From Litoribrevibacter euphylliae (GTDB lineage: Bacteria; Pseudomonadota; Gammaproteobacteria; Pseudomonadales; Litoribrevibacteraceae), in assembly GCF_042646085.1 (NCBI RefSeq), contig NZ_JBHRSZ010000002.1, positions 1,178,001-1,242,000 of the forward strand: DNA of 64,000 nt, in the 5' to 3' direction. The translations under genes were made by a program, and so were the position numbers. Below the pieces are notes generated by a model that saw only the letters and a list, made by a program, of their open reading frames with translations, was not told the DNA's origin and did no database searches. Each line of letters opens with the position of its first letter. Position 1 is the first letter of the stretch. This document shows, piece by piece, positions 34,923 through 43,366 of this stretch.

Positions 34923-36116
34923 TTACCAAGCAACCACCATATCCCGCATCTGGATCTGCAACACCGGCATAGAGCCTGTAATTTCAGCGAAAGCAAAGTG
35001 CGGCTGAACCTGCCCGACCTTGACGATAGTTTCCACTCTATTCATGGATGCATCTAATCGTACCGGATGCTCATAATGCTCTTTTGTACGATAAACCGTT
35101 AAGGTATCGCCCGGACGCAGTCCATCCAGAGCACCGGCATTGATGCGTAATTGGTTGCCTTCGGCTTGAAGAATTTCCGCCATAAATGGCTGACAGTTCA
35201 TTAACATCGCCATGTCTTGACTGATATTTTCAATCACTCGTTCAACAGCAAAGCCATAATCACTCTTCCAGAAATTTTGGCTGCCAAAGCCCGCTTTAGA
35301 AAATTCACTTTCCGTCCAATTGCCTTCATCAGAATAGGCTGAACGATGCACTAGCGCGCCACTGTAGGCTTCATACACATAAAGATCCACTGAGATACGA
35401 CGGGCAATAGGCTCAGGTTCAGACACCAAATCCAATAACGGCTGAATCAATAACTCTTCGCGTTGGTAATCTCCGCGATTACTCATATCGCGAATCACAC
35501 CGGAAATTACATACTGAACCCCAAGATCTCGACCAATACGAGACAACTCAGAAAGACTGTAATCCGGCATCGAACGACTAGGTGCATTGGTTGTATCAGG
35601 ATACAAACCTATGTGGGTTGCAGGTTGAACTCGCAGTCCACCATAAGAGCCCATAGTCAAAGCGATGCGCTGTGGCATTTCACGTTCAATGGCATCTAAA
35701 TGACCTAACGTGGCTTCATCCATTTTTTGACGAGAGAAACCAAGAACAGCAACACGCTTGTTGTAGTTCTGAGATTTGCTCGGCGTACAGAAAGGTTCTG
35801 GTGCAACTTCCGCACGCACCTTCAGAGTCACCACGTTATTTTCAATAACCTCGGAAACCACATCAATGGAACCGAACTCGGCGTTACTCTGCATGCGAAT
35901 GTTATCTTGAGTGATGTAACCATTCTGAGCGATTTCAGTACTGGTCACACGGACATTGGCTTGCAATGTGGCATCACGCAAGGCGCGTCGATACGCTAAA
36001 TCTCGGGCAGACTCCAAATCGCTCTCGATCTTCGCATGCCCAGTCCCGGTGACAGACTTAGACCAGCTCACCACCGAGAACAGCATTAATAAACTAATCG
36101 TTATTGCACGCCACAT
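34923..36116 (-). CDS. flgT: Flagellar assembly protein FlgT
   Basis: Periplasmic protein of the H-ring around the flagellar basal body, known from Vibrio polar flagella. The 397-residue product has a signal peptide (MWRAITISLLMLFSVVSWS). An N-terminal dodecin-like region follows (DLESARDLAYRRALRDAT, then VVSEVIENNVVTLKV). The middle TolB-like domain contains RVAVLGFSRQ and GVQYVISGVIRDMS. A C-terminal beta-barrel domain ends the protein. It lies downstream of flgP on the same strand, the arrangement seen in Vibrio-like flagellar clusters. Confidence 0.9.
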   Translation of the reverse strand: MWRAITISLLMLFSVVSWSKSVTGTGHAKIESDLESARDLAYRRALRDATLQANVRVTSTEIAQNGYITQDNIRMQSNAEFGSIDVVSEVIENNVVTLKVRAEVAPEPFCTPSKSQNYNKRVAVLGFSRQKMDEATLGHLDAIEREMPQRIALTMGSYGGLRVQPATHIGLYPDTTNAPSRSMPDYSLSELSRIGRDLGVQYVISGVIRDMSNRGDYQREELLIQPLLDLVSEPEPIARRISVDLYVYEAYSGALVHRSAYSDEGNWTESEFSKAGFGSQNFWKSDYGFAVERVIENISQDMAMLMNCQPFMAEILQAEGNQLRINAGALDGLRPGDTLTVYRTKEHYEHPVRLDASMNRVETIVKVGQVQPHFAFAEITGSMPVLQIQMRDMVVAW

Positions 36117-36138
36117 AACGTCACCCAGTTACCTTTGC

Positions 36139-36222
36139 TCAACTAACACATTTGCACAGCTTAAACGTTTGCATACCTAACATGGCTCGTCTCACCAACT
36201 GCTTAGCTGTAAGACGGCCCAT
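36139..36222 (-). other. Possible 27-codon ORF with a long inverted repeat, between flgP and flgT
   Basis: An open frame of 27 codons (begins MGRLTAKQL, ends KLCKCVS) starts 12 nt after the flgP stop. Its first half (36182-36222) is an imperfect inverted repeat: 4-bp outer and 8-bp inner arms (CGTCTTAC / GTGAGACG) around a 13-nt centre. No good ribosome site precedes it and no T-run follows, so it is not a typical terminator. It could be an intercistronic hairpin rather than a gene. Confidence 0.25.
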
Positions 36223-36233
36223 CCAGTCAAAAC

Positions 36234-36857
36234 TTAGTCCAAGAAATAGCTACGCTTGTGACCTGCACGTATGTGCTTGTTTTGCTGATAGTAGTTAGAA
36301 CGGCCTTGATGTTGCGGAGGCAGAGGTGAACGGCAATCGGTGTTGCTGGTCAGATAATTCACATCCGACAAACACACGAAGAACTCTTTATCCAGCGTCA
36401 TTTCAAGAACGGTTTCATAAATACCGTCTTTTTTCTTCTCTGTATTTACGACTTTTGCGCCGTGTACAAAGGCATCAACGTAGGTTTTGAAACGATCATC
36501 TTGCATGATCAGATTTTCAATACTTGATCCACCTTCCAGCGCCGTTCCGTAAACACGTTCAGCCATCGCACGATAGGCATCAAGCTTTGACGCTCTCATT
36601 CCCATCAAATGCTTTTGAGCTGAATTTAACTGCTTAGAATTCTGGATCGTCCCGTAACCTTTTACTCGAATCACCTGAGGCTGGGCATTCGCCGGGCGCT
36701 CTTGATACTGAATAACCGGTTGTATTTGTTTTTCTACCTGATTCGCTTTACTTGCCTGAGCATCTTGCTGGGCCATAAAGTGATGATTTGTACAAGCTGT
36801 TACTGACAACACGAGCACCGCTGTAGAAACACCTTGTGCGAGTTTTGAAATCTTCAT
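36234..36857 (-). CDS. flgP: Flagellar outer-membrane lipoprotein FlgP (LPP20 family)
   Basis: A 207-residue lipoprotein with signal peptide and lipobox VTAC (Cys22). The LPP20/FlgP domain has VIRVKGYGTIQNSKQLNSAQ near 62-82, then MRASKLDAYRAMAERVYGTALEGGSSI, followed by VNTEKKKDGIYETVLEMTLD. In Vibrio and Campylobacter FlgP forms the outer-membrane-associated disk of the flagellar motor and is needed for full motility. A terminator lies upstream, so flgP begins its own unit with flgT behind it. Confidence 0.88.
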   Translation of the reverse strand: MKISKLAQGVSTAVLVLSVTACTNHHFMAQQDAQASKANQVEKQIQPVIQYQERPANAQPQVIRVKGYGTIQNSKQLNSAQKHLMGMRASKLDAYRAMAERVYGTALEGGSSIENLIMQDDRFKTYVDAFVHGAKVVNTEKKKDGIYETVLEMTLDKEFFVCLSDVNYLTSNTDCRSPLPPQHQGRSNYYQQNKHIRAGHKRSYFLD

Positions 36858-36908
36858 GACAAACCTCTGACAATTTTTGCCGCATAATTGACTGTTTAAG
36901 AAGATTGA

Positions 36909-36923
36909 TCAAATTGTGTGCCA
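36909..36923 (-). promoter_or_regulatory. Sigma-54-like promoter for flgP (weak -12)
   Basis: Minus strand TGGCACACAATTTGA has a near-perfect -24 element and correct spacing. However, the -12 dinucleotide is GA instead of GC. Flagellar genes in related bacteria use sigma-54, so it is listed as a candidate about 50 nt before flgP. Confidence 0.35.
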
Positions 36924-36951
36924 ATTTCATACACTTTTCATACACCCATAA

Positions 36952-36975
36952 AAAAGCTCCTAATCAGGAGCTTTT
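36952..36975 (-). terminator. Terminator after the Met/Pro/Gln-rich lipoprotein gene
   Basis: Stem AAAAGCTCCT / AGGAGCTTTT with a 4-nt loop; Ts follow on the minus strand. Confidence 0.85.
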
Positions 36976-37012
36976 AAAAGAAGATGATATGAGCCTGAAA
37001 ATTTGGGGCGAG

Positions 37013-37531
37013 TTAATATTGATAGACAACGCCACCGGCAGGTTGGAATAGATAGGTCTTAATGTTGCTGTCGCTGTTTTTCGATGAATTAGACGACATC
37101 TGAATTGGCATGACCGGCTGTTGAACCGGCTGCATAGGCTGCTGATAGTAAGGCGAATAGCCCATTGGCTGAGTCATTGGCATGCTCCCTTGAGGCGTAC
37201 CTTGTGACTGATTGCCCTGCGGCATCTTACTCGGATCTACCGGCGTCAAACGATAATACTCAGGCATTTCAACTTTTGGTGCGGGCGGCTGAGAATACAT
37301 TGGCGCTTGAACAGCGTTATGAGCGTAAGGCGAAATTGGCTGATAAATAGGTGGCAAGATCTTTACGTTCTCGGAATCACTGAGAGGCAAATATTGTCCG
37401 CCACTCATTTGCATCGACGTAGCATTGCAATCGCATCCCGCTAACTCATTTTTATTAAAGTGATGAACGTGATGCATCTCGCACCCCGCCAGACCTATCG
37501 TTGCCGCCATGAGTAGCATGTTGAGTTTCAT
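37013..37531 (-). CDS. Met/Pro/Gln-rich lipoprotein in the flagellar cluster
   Basis: A 172-residue predicted lipoprotein that I cannot assign to a family. The signal peptide ends at lipobox LAGC (Cys17), followed by a His-rich stretch (EMHHVHHFNKNELAGCDC). After about residue 90 the chain becomes a low-complexity Pro/Gln/Met/Ser region (repeats like PMTQPM, YYQQPMQPVQQPV). It occupies the place where flgO is often found in FlgOPT clusters but does not resemble FlgO. It ends with its own terminator before flgP, and a sigma-28-like sequence lies upstream. A role at the flagellar base or outer membrane is inferred from position only. Confidence 0.7.
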   Translation of the reverse strand: MKLNMLLMAATIGLAGCEMHHVHHFNKNELAGCDCNATSMQMSGGQYLPLSDSENVKILPPIYQPISPYAHNAVQAPMYSQPPAPKVEMPEYYRLTPVDPSKMPQGNQSQGTPQGSMPMTQPMGYSPYYQQPMQPVQQPVMPIQMSSNSSKNSDSNIKTYLFQPAGGVVYQY

Positions 37532-37567
37532 ATCATTCCGCCCTGAAAGTTGAACCTATGTTTCAAA

Positions 37568-37594
37568 GTATCGACGAGAAACTCAATTACTTGA
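37568..37594 (-). promoter_or_regulatory. Sigma-28-like promoter
   Basis: Minus strand TCAAGTAA-N11-GTCGATAC resembles the flagellar consensus TAAAGTTT-N11-GCCGATAA (5/8 and 6/8 matches). It overlaps a short AACTCAA / TTGAGTT palindrome and lies about 40 nt before the lipoprotein gene. Confidence 0.3.
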
Positions 37595-37665
37595 GTTCTT
37601 TTTGGTAGCTCAAATGTAAACGGATGTTGATCACCAGAATACTAGTTCACAATCAACAACACACA

Positions 37666-37839
37666 TCAATAATGGTAATTCGCACAAGGTTGAATCTTAC
37701 AGTACCTAGGCGCTTGTTCCGCCCCCCACACAGGCACTTCCGGATCCGGGAACTCATATTTGGGCCCTAAAATTTCTGATAAGATGCTGCACCCAGAGAT
37801 GTTCATTATTAGCAAACTAAGTATTAGAATTCGTTTCAT
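37666..37839 (-). CDS. Small lipoprotein
   Basis: A 57-residue predicted lipoprotein: MKRILILSLLIMNISGC (Cys17), then a short Pro-rich tail (YEFPDPEVPVWGAEQAPRYC) with three further Cys or aromatic residues near the end. The ATG at 37839 has GGGAG about 9 nt upstream; longer in-frame starts lack a site. No family is recognised. It is the first gene of the flagellar lipoprotein group and is divergent from cca. Confidence 0.65.
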   Translation of the reverse strand: MKRILILSLLIMNISGCSILSEILGPKYEFPDPEVPVWGAEQAPRYCKIQPCANYHY

Positions 37840-37925
37840 AACCATTCTCCCTTTGTGTGTGTATCGGCTTATCAAGCCAAAGGCTGAAATAAATTCTCCA
37901 TCCCATCTATTAATTGAGGTTCACA

Positions 37926-39182
37926 TTGAAAACCTACCTAGTTGGCGGCGCCGTTCGCGATCAATTATTAAATCTTTCGGTTTCTGACAGAGACTGGGTA
38001 GTGGTGGGTGCGTCACCAGAGGAGATGACAGCGCAAGGGTATCGCTCGGTTGGAAAAGACTTCCCGGTATTTTTACACCCAGAAAGCCACGAAGAATACG
38101 CCTTGGCTCGAAAAGAGAAAAAAGACGGCCACGGTTATAAAGGCTTTGTCTGTGATTTTTCACCGGACGTCACTCTCGAAGAAGATTTGCTTCGCCGAGA
38201 TTTAACCATTAACGCCATGGCTCAGGGTTCACAAGGTGAAATCATTGATCCATACAACGGACAACAAGATCTAGAGGAGAAACAGTTACGTCATGTGTCG
38301 GACGCCTTCTCCGAAGATCCTTTACGCGTTCTGCGTGTCGCGCGCTTTGCCGCTCGTTTCCATCATTTAGGATTTCAGGTAGCAGCCGAGACTCTCCAGC
38401 TGATGTCAGACATTGCACACTCTGGTGAATTGGATTACCTGACCGCAGAACGAGTCTGGAAAGAGACGGAACGTGCCTTAACAGAGCAAAGTCCGCATGT
38501 TTATTTTGACGTACTTCGTCAATGCAACGCCTTAAAAATCATTTTTCCTGAAGTCGATCAATTGTTTGGCGTGCCACAGCGCAAGGAATATCACCCGGAA
38601 ATCGATTCAGGCATTCATACCTTAATGGTTCTGGAACAGGCCACCGCTTTATCGGATGAAGTCGCAGTACGCTTTGCAGCACTAACACATGATTTGGGCA
38701 AAGGCATTACCCCAGAAGAAATGCTACCTCGTCACATTGGCCACGAGTTTAAAGGCCTTCAACTGGTGGAGGCTTTGTGCCAACGTCTTAAAGTCCCTAA
38801 TAAGATGAGAGAGTTGGCGCTGTTAGTATGTGAACTTCATCTTCAGTGTCATACCGCCTTTCAACTCAAACCCAGTACCGTGCTGAAACTATTGGATAAA
38901 CTGGACGCTTGGCGAAAGCCAGAGCGTTTCGAACACTTTTTATTGGCCTGTGAAGCCGATGCCAAAGGTCGAACCGGCTATGAGAACATTGACTACCCAC
39001 AAGCCGAGTATCTACGACAAGCACATCAACAATGTCTCTCGGTTCAAGCCGGGGACATTGCCAAAGCCGGCTTTAAAGGCGCAGCCATTCGAGAGGAAGT
39101 AAACCGCCAACGAGTTATGCTACTTCAAGAGCATAAGCGGCTGAATGTGAATGTCACAGAAGACACGTCATCACACAGTTAA
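37926..39182 (+). CDS. cca: Multifunctional CCA tRNA nucleotidyltransferase / phosphohydrolase
   Basis: Adds and repairs the CCA end of tRNA. The 418-residue product begins at a TTG codon (MKTYLVGGAVRD) with GAGG 6 nt upstream, matching the family N-terminus; a TTG at 37914 would add four residues. The class II nucleotidyltransferase motifs are GGAVRDQLL, SDRDWVVVG and RRDLTINAMA. A C-terminal HD phosphohydrolase domain (LTHDLGKG near 260) is present, as in E. coli. Its end overlaps the convergent ampD by four bases, with no terminator between. Confidence 0.95.
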   Translation: MKTYLVGGAVRDQLLNLSVSDRDWVVVGASPEEMTAQGYRSVGKDFPVFLHPESHEEYALARKEKKDGHGYKGFVCDFSPDVTLEEDLLRRDLTINAMAQGSQGEIIDPYNGQQDLEEKQLRHVSDAFSEDPLRVLRVARFAARFHHLGFQVAAETLQLMSDIAHSGELDYLTAERVWKETERALTEQSPHVYFDVLRQCNALKIIFPEVDQLFGVPQRKEYHPEIDSGIHTLMVLEQATALSDEVAVRFAALTHDLGKGITPEEMLPRHIGHEFKGLQLVEALCQRLKVPNKMRELALLVCELHLQCHTAFQLKPSTVLKLLDKLDAWRKPERFEHFLLACEADAKGRTGYENIDYPQAEYLRQAHQQCLSVQAGDIAKAGFKGAAIREEVNRQRVMLLQEHKRLNVNVTEDTSSHS

Positions 39183-39757
39183 TCTTCCGCTAACAGCGTC
39201 CGATAGTACTCCCAATCAAAAGCAGCACCAGGATCGGTTTTTCGACCTGGTGCAATGTCGCTGTGGCCAGTAATTCGTTGAGGCGTTAAGTTTGGGTAAG
39301 CCATCATTAGCGTCTTGGTCACTTGCACTAAGCTGAGATATTGAGCGTGCTCATACGCCTGATCATCGGTTCCTTCCATCTCAATACCAATGGAAAAGTC
39401 GTTGCAGTTTTCCCGCCCTAAAAATTCAGATTTCCCTGCATGCCAGGCCCGCTCTTCGGTGGAGACAAACTGAATCACCTCCCCTGTGCGCTTAATAAAA
39501 AAATGAGCCGACACCTCGACGCCTTCAATCTCTTTGAAGAACGGATGCTCACTGGAATCTAACTGATTTTGAAAAAAGCGTTCCACACAGCCCGTGCCAA
39601 ACTGTCCTGGCGGCAAACTGATGTTGTGAATCACTAATAAATCAGGCTTTTCACCTATTGGCCGGTGATTAAAATTAGGCGAAGGCACAATATTCACATC
39701 GGCTAACCAGCCATCGTCTTGCCACCTTATTTTTGCGTTTTTTGAAAAATCACCCAT
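39179..39757 (-). CDS. ampD: 1,6-anhydro-N-acetylmuramyl-L-alanine amidase AmpD
   Basis: Cytoplasmic zinc amidase that cleaves the peptide from anhydro-muropeptides during cell-wall recycling; its loss derepresses AmpR-controlled beta-lactamase. The 192-residue product has zinc ligands in LVIHNISLPPGQFG and TGHSDIAPGRKTDPGAAFDW and the catalytic region FSIGIEMEG. There is no signal peptide. It works upstream of AmgK and MurU, which are also in this window. Confidence 0.95.
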   Translation of the reverse strand: MGDFSKNAKIRWQDDGWLADVNIVPSPNFNHRPIGEKPDLLVIHNISLPPGQFGTGCVERFFQNQLDSSEHPFFKEIEGVEVSAHFFIKRTGEVIQFVSTEERAWHAGKSEFLGRENCNDFSIGIEMEGTDDQAYEHAQYLSLVQVTKTLMMAYPNLTPQRITGHSDIAPGRKTDPGAAFDWEYYRTLLAED

Positions 39758-39814
39758 ATCGTTTTACTTTAATCCATACAGTTCTGGCCATGATAAACAT
39801 CTATATTCCAGGCA

Positions 39815-39838
39815 TAAAAAAGCCCAGCTTTGCCGGGC
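39815..39838 (-). terminator. Terminator after the DUF1631 gene
   Basis: Stem GCCCGGC / GCTGGGC (one G-U pair) with a 3-nt loop, followed by a T-run on the minus strand. Confidence 0.85.
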
Positions 39839-39873
39839 CAGAGTAGCATTTAGTAATTCTCAGTCTCAAGCAA

Positions 39874-42132
39874 TTATGAAGCCGGTGTACGAAGATTCTG
39901 AACCACCGATTTTAAGGCTCGATCAAACACGGCACCGTTGTCGATTAAGCTGATTCGACCATCACGTAACATTTTTGCAAACTCAACCTTTCCGCATTCA
40001 TGTACCTTCATACCAGCATGATTGACCAGAATGTACTTATCCAGTTTAGGTAATGCCGCCGCTAGCTTAGTACGAATTTCTCCTTCGTCTTTGCTCATAC
40101 GGAACCAACTTCCTGCGCCAAAATCATCGATTTTTTGCAAGAACTCACCGAGCGAATCATCGTCTGAATCATGAGATTGCTGGGTTAACACCTGATCAAT
40201 TGCCGCCATGGTTTCCGTCGGAGACAATTCCTCATCCGATTCCCTCAAACGCTCCGCCGGATTATGACTTTTCACCAGATAGTTTTTAGAGGTTTCCAAT
40301 TCTTCTGGCGTGCCATCTTTGGTACTGGCTTCCTTCAGCATATTAATCTGAAGAGTTTCCAGTTCTTTTAACAGGCGGCTGCTGTCATACGGATTAAAAG
40401 AAACGTCATTCAAGCCTTTGCGCAGTTTCTTCTGTACCATAGGAATGACTTTCAGTAATACAGGACGAGTACTGCGATTGTGTTCGCCCGCCACCGTCCA
40501 CAGCATTTGCTCAATAGTGAAAACCGCTTCATTCCACTCTTCGCTTTCAAAGCCGGACTTAAGCACATTCAGAAAGAGTACTTTACTCCAAGCGTCCGAT
40601 AGTAAAGTTTCCACAAATTCAGGCAGTGGACGATAAGCTTCAGTCACTTGGCTGAGTGTCGCTTTCACCCACTGACGAGCTTTCTCGGTCTTGGCTTTCC
40701 CTTCTTCCGCATCTTGTAAACGCTGAGTTACCAGTGCTACACGATGAGATTCTTTTTCCTGGAAGACTTGGAAATCCGCCAACAGCATATCGAACAGATC
40801 AAGATTGGTTTCAAAGTCGTCACACACACGCGTCACAACTTCTTCAATCTTAAACTTCAATCGTTCCTGGAATCGATCCGACTCCTGATTAAAGCCCACC
40901 GCAGCAGATGCCAATGCATTTAATAGACTACGCGCCGGATGGGATTTTTGATCGAAGAAGCGCTGATCTTGTAGTGCCAGTTTTACCATCGGCAATTGTA
41001 GACGAGCCAATATGGCGCGAATCGTCGGTGTGATGTTTCGATCTTCAAGAATAAATTCAAACAACATCGCCACCAGATTAATGGCGTCATTGTCTTTACG
41101 ACTCATTGGAAGCGCACGTCCATCACGGGCACCGGCTCTCATCGCACCACGTAAGTTTTCACGTATGTCGAACTTTAACCAGCCTTGAAGTTCATTCTCA
41201 TCATTGGCTGATGGCACTTCCAAATCAGACAGCGTCTGACACAACTGACCAACCGATTGAGTAGGCCCCTGATAGGCAGGTGCCGCCACCATCACATCAT
41301 GTTGACTGACTTGAACCTGAGACAACAGCTTCTGTAGCGAACGGAAAATAGGTTTGATATCACCAGCGGCCACACCACCTTGAGCACCACCCTGAGAGTT
41401 AGATGAATCATTCCCACCTTGAGCACCAGACGAAGCTGGTTGACGTTTTTTTGGTGATAAATCCGGCAAAGCACCGTGTGTCACCAGCAAGGTATCAAGA
41501 GATTCGTACAAATCAGATAATTTAGACAGCACAAACTGATCAAACAACTTATAAACAATCAATCGAGCTTCAATTTCAAGCTCAAGCAAATTAATGCATT
41601 CCGCAAAGTGATCACACAGATTAATAGGGGCTATCGGGTTGTCAGCTTCGGCTAAATCTTCTTTCGATAATAAATAGGCAATGCGCTTGTTCAAGTAGCT
41701 CAGAGTTGTCTTGTTAGCCGAGGTCGCTTTATTGGACATGGTCTCAAGCGCGACACGCTCTTCAAGCTCTTCATTCTCAACCAATGACAAGCTTTCCATA
41801 GACACCTTGTCTTGTTGACGAGCTGCAATGGAAATCCCTGAAGACAAATCACTGAATGATTTCGAAAAGCCTTCAAAAAATTTGGTTTCCATCTGACGAC
41901 GCTTCAGACGAACCGCACGCATAGCATTAAAGTAGCGTTCTTGCTGTTCATTTGAGGAAGCTTTATCAGACAACTTAAACAAAGTGTCATCGGCACTGTC
42001 GAACATCGCGCGCAATAGCACTTTCAGCTCTTTCTGAGCCAAATCGCTATAGGCTTTAACCGGTACTGACAGTCCCTTAGGCTTTGACTGCACATTTGGG
42101 TTAATTGAAACCACTTTTTCCTGTGGACTCAT
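39874..42132 (-). CDS. DUF1631 family protein
   Basis: A 752-residue, mostly helical cytoplasmic protein with no signal or membrane segment. It matches the DUF1631 pattern: LAQKELKVLLRAMFDSADDTL near 30-50, RYFNAMRAVRLKRRQME, then LRENLRGAMRAGARDG-like sequence near 330, and a C-terminal GAGSWFRMSKDEG followed by KYILVNHAGMKVHECGKVEFA. A Ser/Gly/Gln-rich linker lies near 230-252. Function of the family is not established to my knowledge. Its place between ampD and nadC-pil genes is conserved in Pseudomonas, hinting at a surface or signalling role. It is divergent from nadC. Confidence 0.82.
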   Translation of the reverse strand: MSPQEKVVSINPNVQSKPKGLSVPVKAYSDLAQKELKVLLRAMFDSADDTLFKLSDKASSNEQQERYFNAMRAVRLKRRQMETKFFEGFSKSFSDLSSGISIAARQQDKVSMESLSLVENEELEERVALETMSNKATSANKTTLSYLNKRIAYLLSKEDLAEADNPIAPINLCDHFAECINLLELEIEARLIVYKLFDQFVLSKLSDLYESLDTLLVTHGALPDLSPKKRQPASSGAQGGNDSSNSQGGAQGGVAAGDIKPIFRSLQKLLSQVQVSQHDVMVAAPAYQGPTQSVGQLCQTLSDLEVPSANDENELQGWLKFDIRENLRGAMRAGARDGRALPMSRKDNDAINLVAMLFEFILEDRNITPTIRAILARLQLPMVKLALQDQRFFDQKSHPARSLLNALASAAVGFNQESDRFQERLKFKIEEVVTRVCDDFETNLDLFDMLLADFQVFQEKESHRVALVTQRLQDAEEGKAKTEKARQWVKATLSQVTEAYRPLPEFVETLLSDAWSKVLFLNVLKSGFESEEWNEAVFTIEQMLWTVAGEHNRSTRPVLLKVIPMVQKKLRKGLNDVSFNPYDSSRLLKELETLQINMLKEASTKDGTPEELETSKNYLVKSHNPAERLRESDEELSPTETMAAIDQVLTQQSHDSDDDSLGEFLQKIDDFGAGSWFRMSKDEGEIRTKLAAALPKLDKYILVNHAGMKVHECGKVEFAKMLRDGRISLIDNGAVFDRALKSVVQNLRTPAS

Positions 42133-42446
42133 GTTCTTCTCCAGTAGGAAGCTCGCTATGACGCTTCTGCAAAGTTGACTTAAATTCCCAGCCTTAAATG
42201 ACCGATACTTTAGTACTACATTTATATAGGAATGGAGTTTAGTCCTAAGATACCGGAAAAATTCAGATTTATGTCACGTTTTTACTTAAATTTACGATAA
42301 TAAATTGACGGTTACTCAGATCACTCAAAGCTATTACAATAGTGCGCTTGGGAAAATCCCTACCAATCAGTTATAACGTATCGTCGGTAAAGATGCCTTA
42401 CCGTCTATCCTATTATTCAGTCATCAACACAACTATTGAGCCCATT
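42133..42446. other. Intergenic region between the DUF1631 gene and nadC
   Basis: About 310 bp, AT-rich, shared upstream region of two divergent genes. An in-frame extension of nadC back to 42342 lacks family similarity. TTGACG at 42305-42310 has no well-spaced -10. No hairpin, repeat or small gene is convincing. Confidence 0.4.
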
Positions 42447-43307
42447 ATGAATTCTCTATCACCTGAACTCATTCAAAACATCGAAATCACTGTAAAGCAA
42501 GCACTGGCAGAAGATGTAGGAGACGGAGACATCACTGCCCAGCTCATCCCGGCAGAACGCATGGGGCACGCCAAAATCATCACCCGGGAAGAAGGCATTC
42601 TGTGCGGACAAGCCTGGGTGAACGAAGTGTTTAAACAATTCGATCCATCCGTTGATGTGATTTGGCACAAACAAGACGGCGATCCTATCTATGGCGACTC
42701 ACTGCTATTTGAACTTAAAGGCCCTGCCCGCTCTCTACTTACAGGCGAACGATGCGCCTTAAATTTTCTACAAACATTATCCGCCACAGCCACTAAAGCA
42801 AACGAATACTCAAAACTAGTAGAAGGTACGACAGTAACCTTATTAGACACCCGCAAAACATTGCCCGGTTTTCGCCTGGCACAAAAATACGCAGTAAAAA
42901 CGGGCGGCTGTGACAACCATCGCATTGGCTTATATGACGCTTTTCTAATCAAAGAAAACCACATTGCAGCCGCTGGTGGCATCAAACAAGCAATCGAAAA
43001 AGCTCACCAAATTGCCCCAGGCAAACCTGTTGAAGTCGAAGTCGAAACCTTTGAAGAATACGATCAAGCGTTAGAAGCTGGCGCCAACATCATCATGCTC
43101 GATAACTTTAGTAACGATGACCTGGTAAAAGCCGTTGAAATCAACAAAACCAAGCACAGCGGCAAAGCCAAATTGGAAGCCTCGGGCGGCATTACCAGAG
43201 AAACATTACGAGCAAAAGCTGAAACGGGTGTGGATTACATTTCAATTGGCGCATTGACGAAAGATGTTAAAGCGCTGGATTTATCGATGCGATTTGTTGA
43301 GTTGTGA
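42447..43307 (+). CDS. nadC: Quinolinate phosphoribosyltransferase (decarboxylating)
   Basis: NAD biosynthesis enzyme making nicotinate mononucleotide from quinolinate and PRPP. The 286-residue product shows LAEDVGDGDITA, GERCALNFLQTLSATAT, LLDTRKTLPGFRLAQKYAV, GGCDNHRIGLYDAFLIKENH-type (in part) and EASGGI. The start at 42447 (MNSLSPEL) fits the family; the upstream extension is discarded. Located next to the type IV pilus genes, as in Pseudomonas. Confidence 0.95.
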   Translation: MNSLSPELIQNIEITVKQALAEDVGDGDITAQLIPAERMGHAKIITREEGILCGQAWVNEVFKQFDPSVDVIWHKQDGDPIYGDSLLFELKGPARSLLTGERCALNFLQTLSATATKANEYSKLVEGTTVTLLDTRKTLPGFRLAQKYAVKTGGCDNHRIGLYDAFLIKENHIAAAGGIKQAIEKAHQIAPGKPVEVEVETFEEYDQALEAGANIIMLDNFSNDDLVKAVEINKTKHSGKAKLEASGGITRETLRAKAETGVDYISIGALTKDVKALDLSMRFVEL

Positions 43308-43366
43308 TTTAAACGTGCAACACACGTAATAATTCAAAAATAAAAACTGTAAAGGAAATAGAAACA

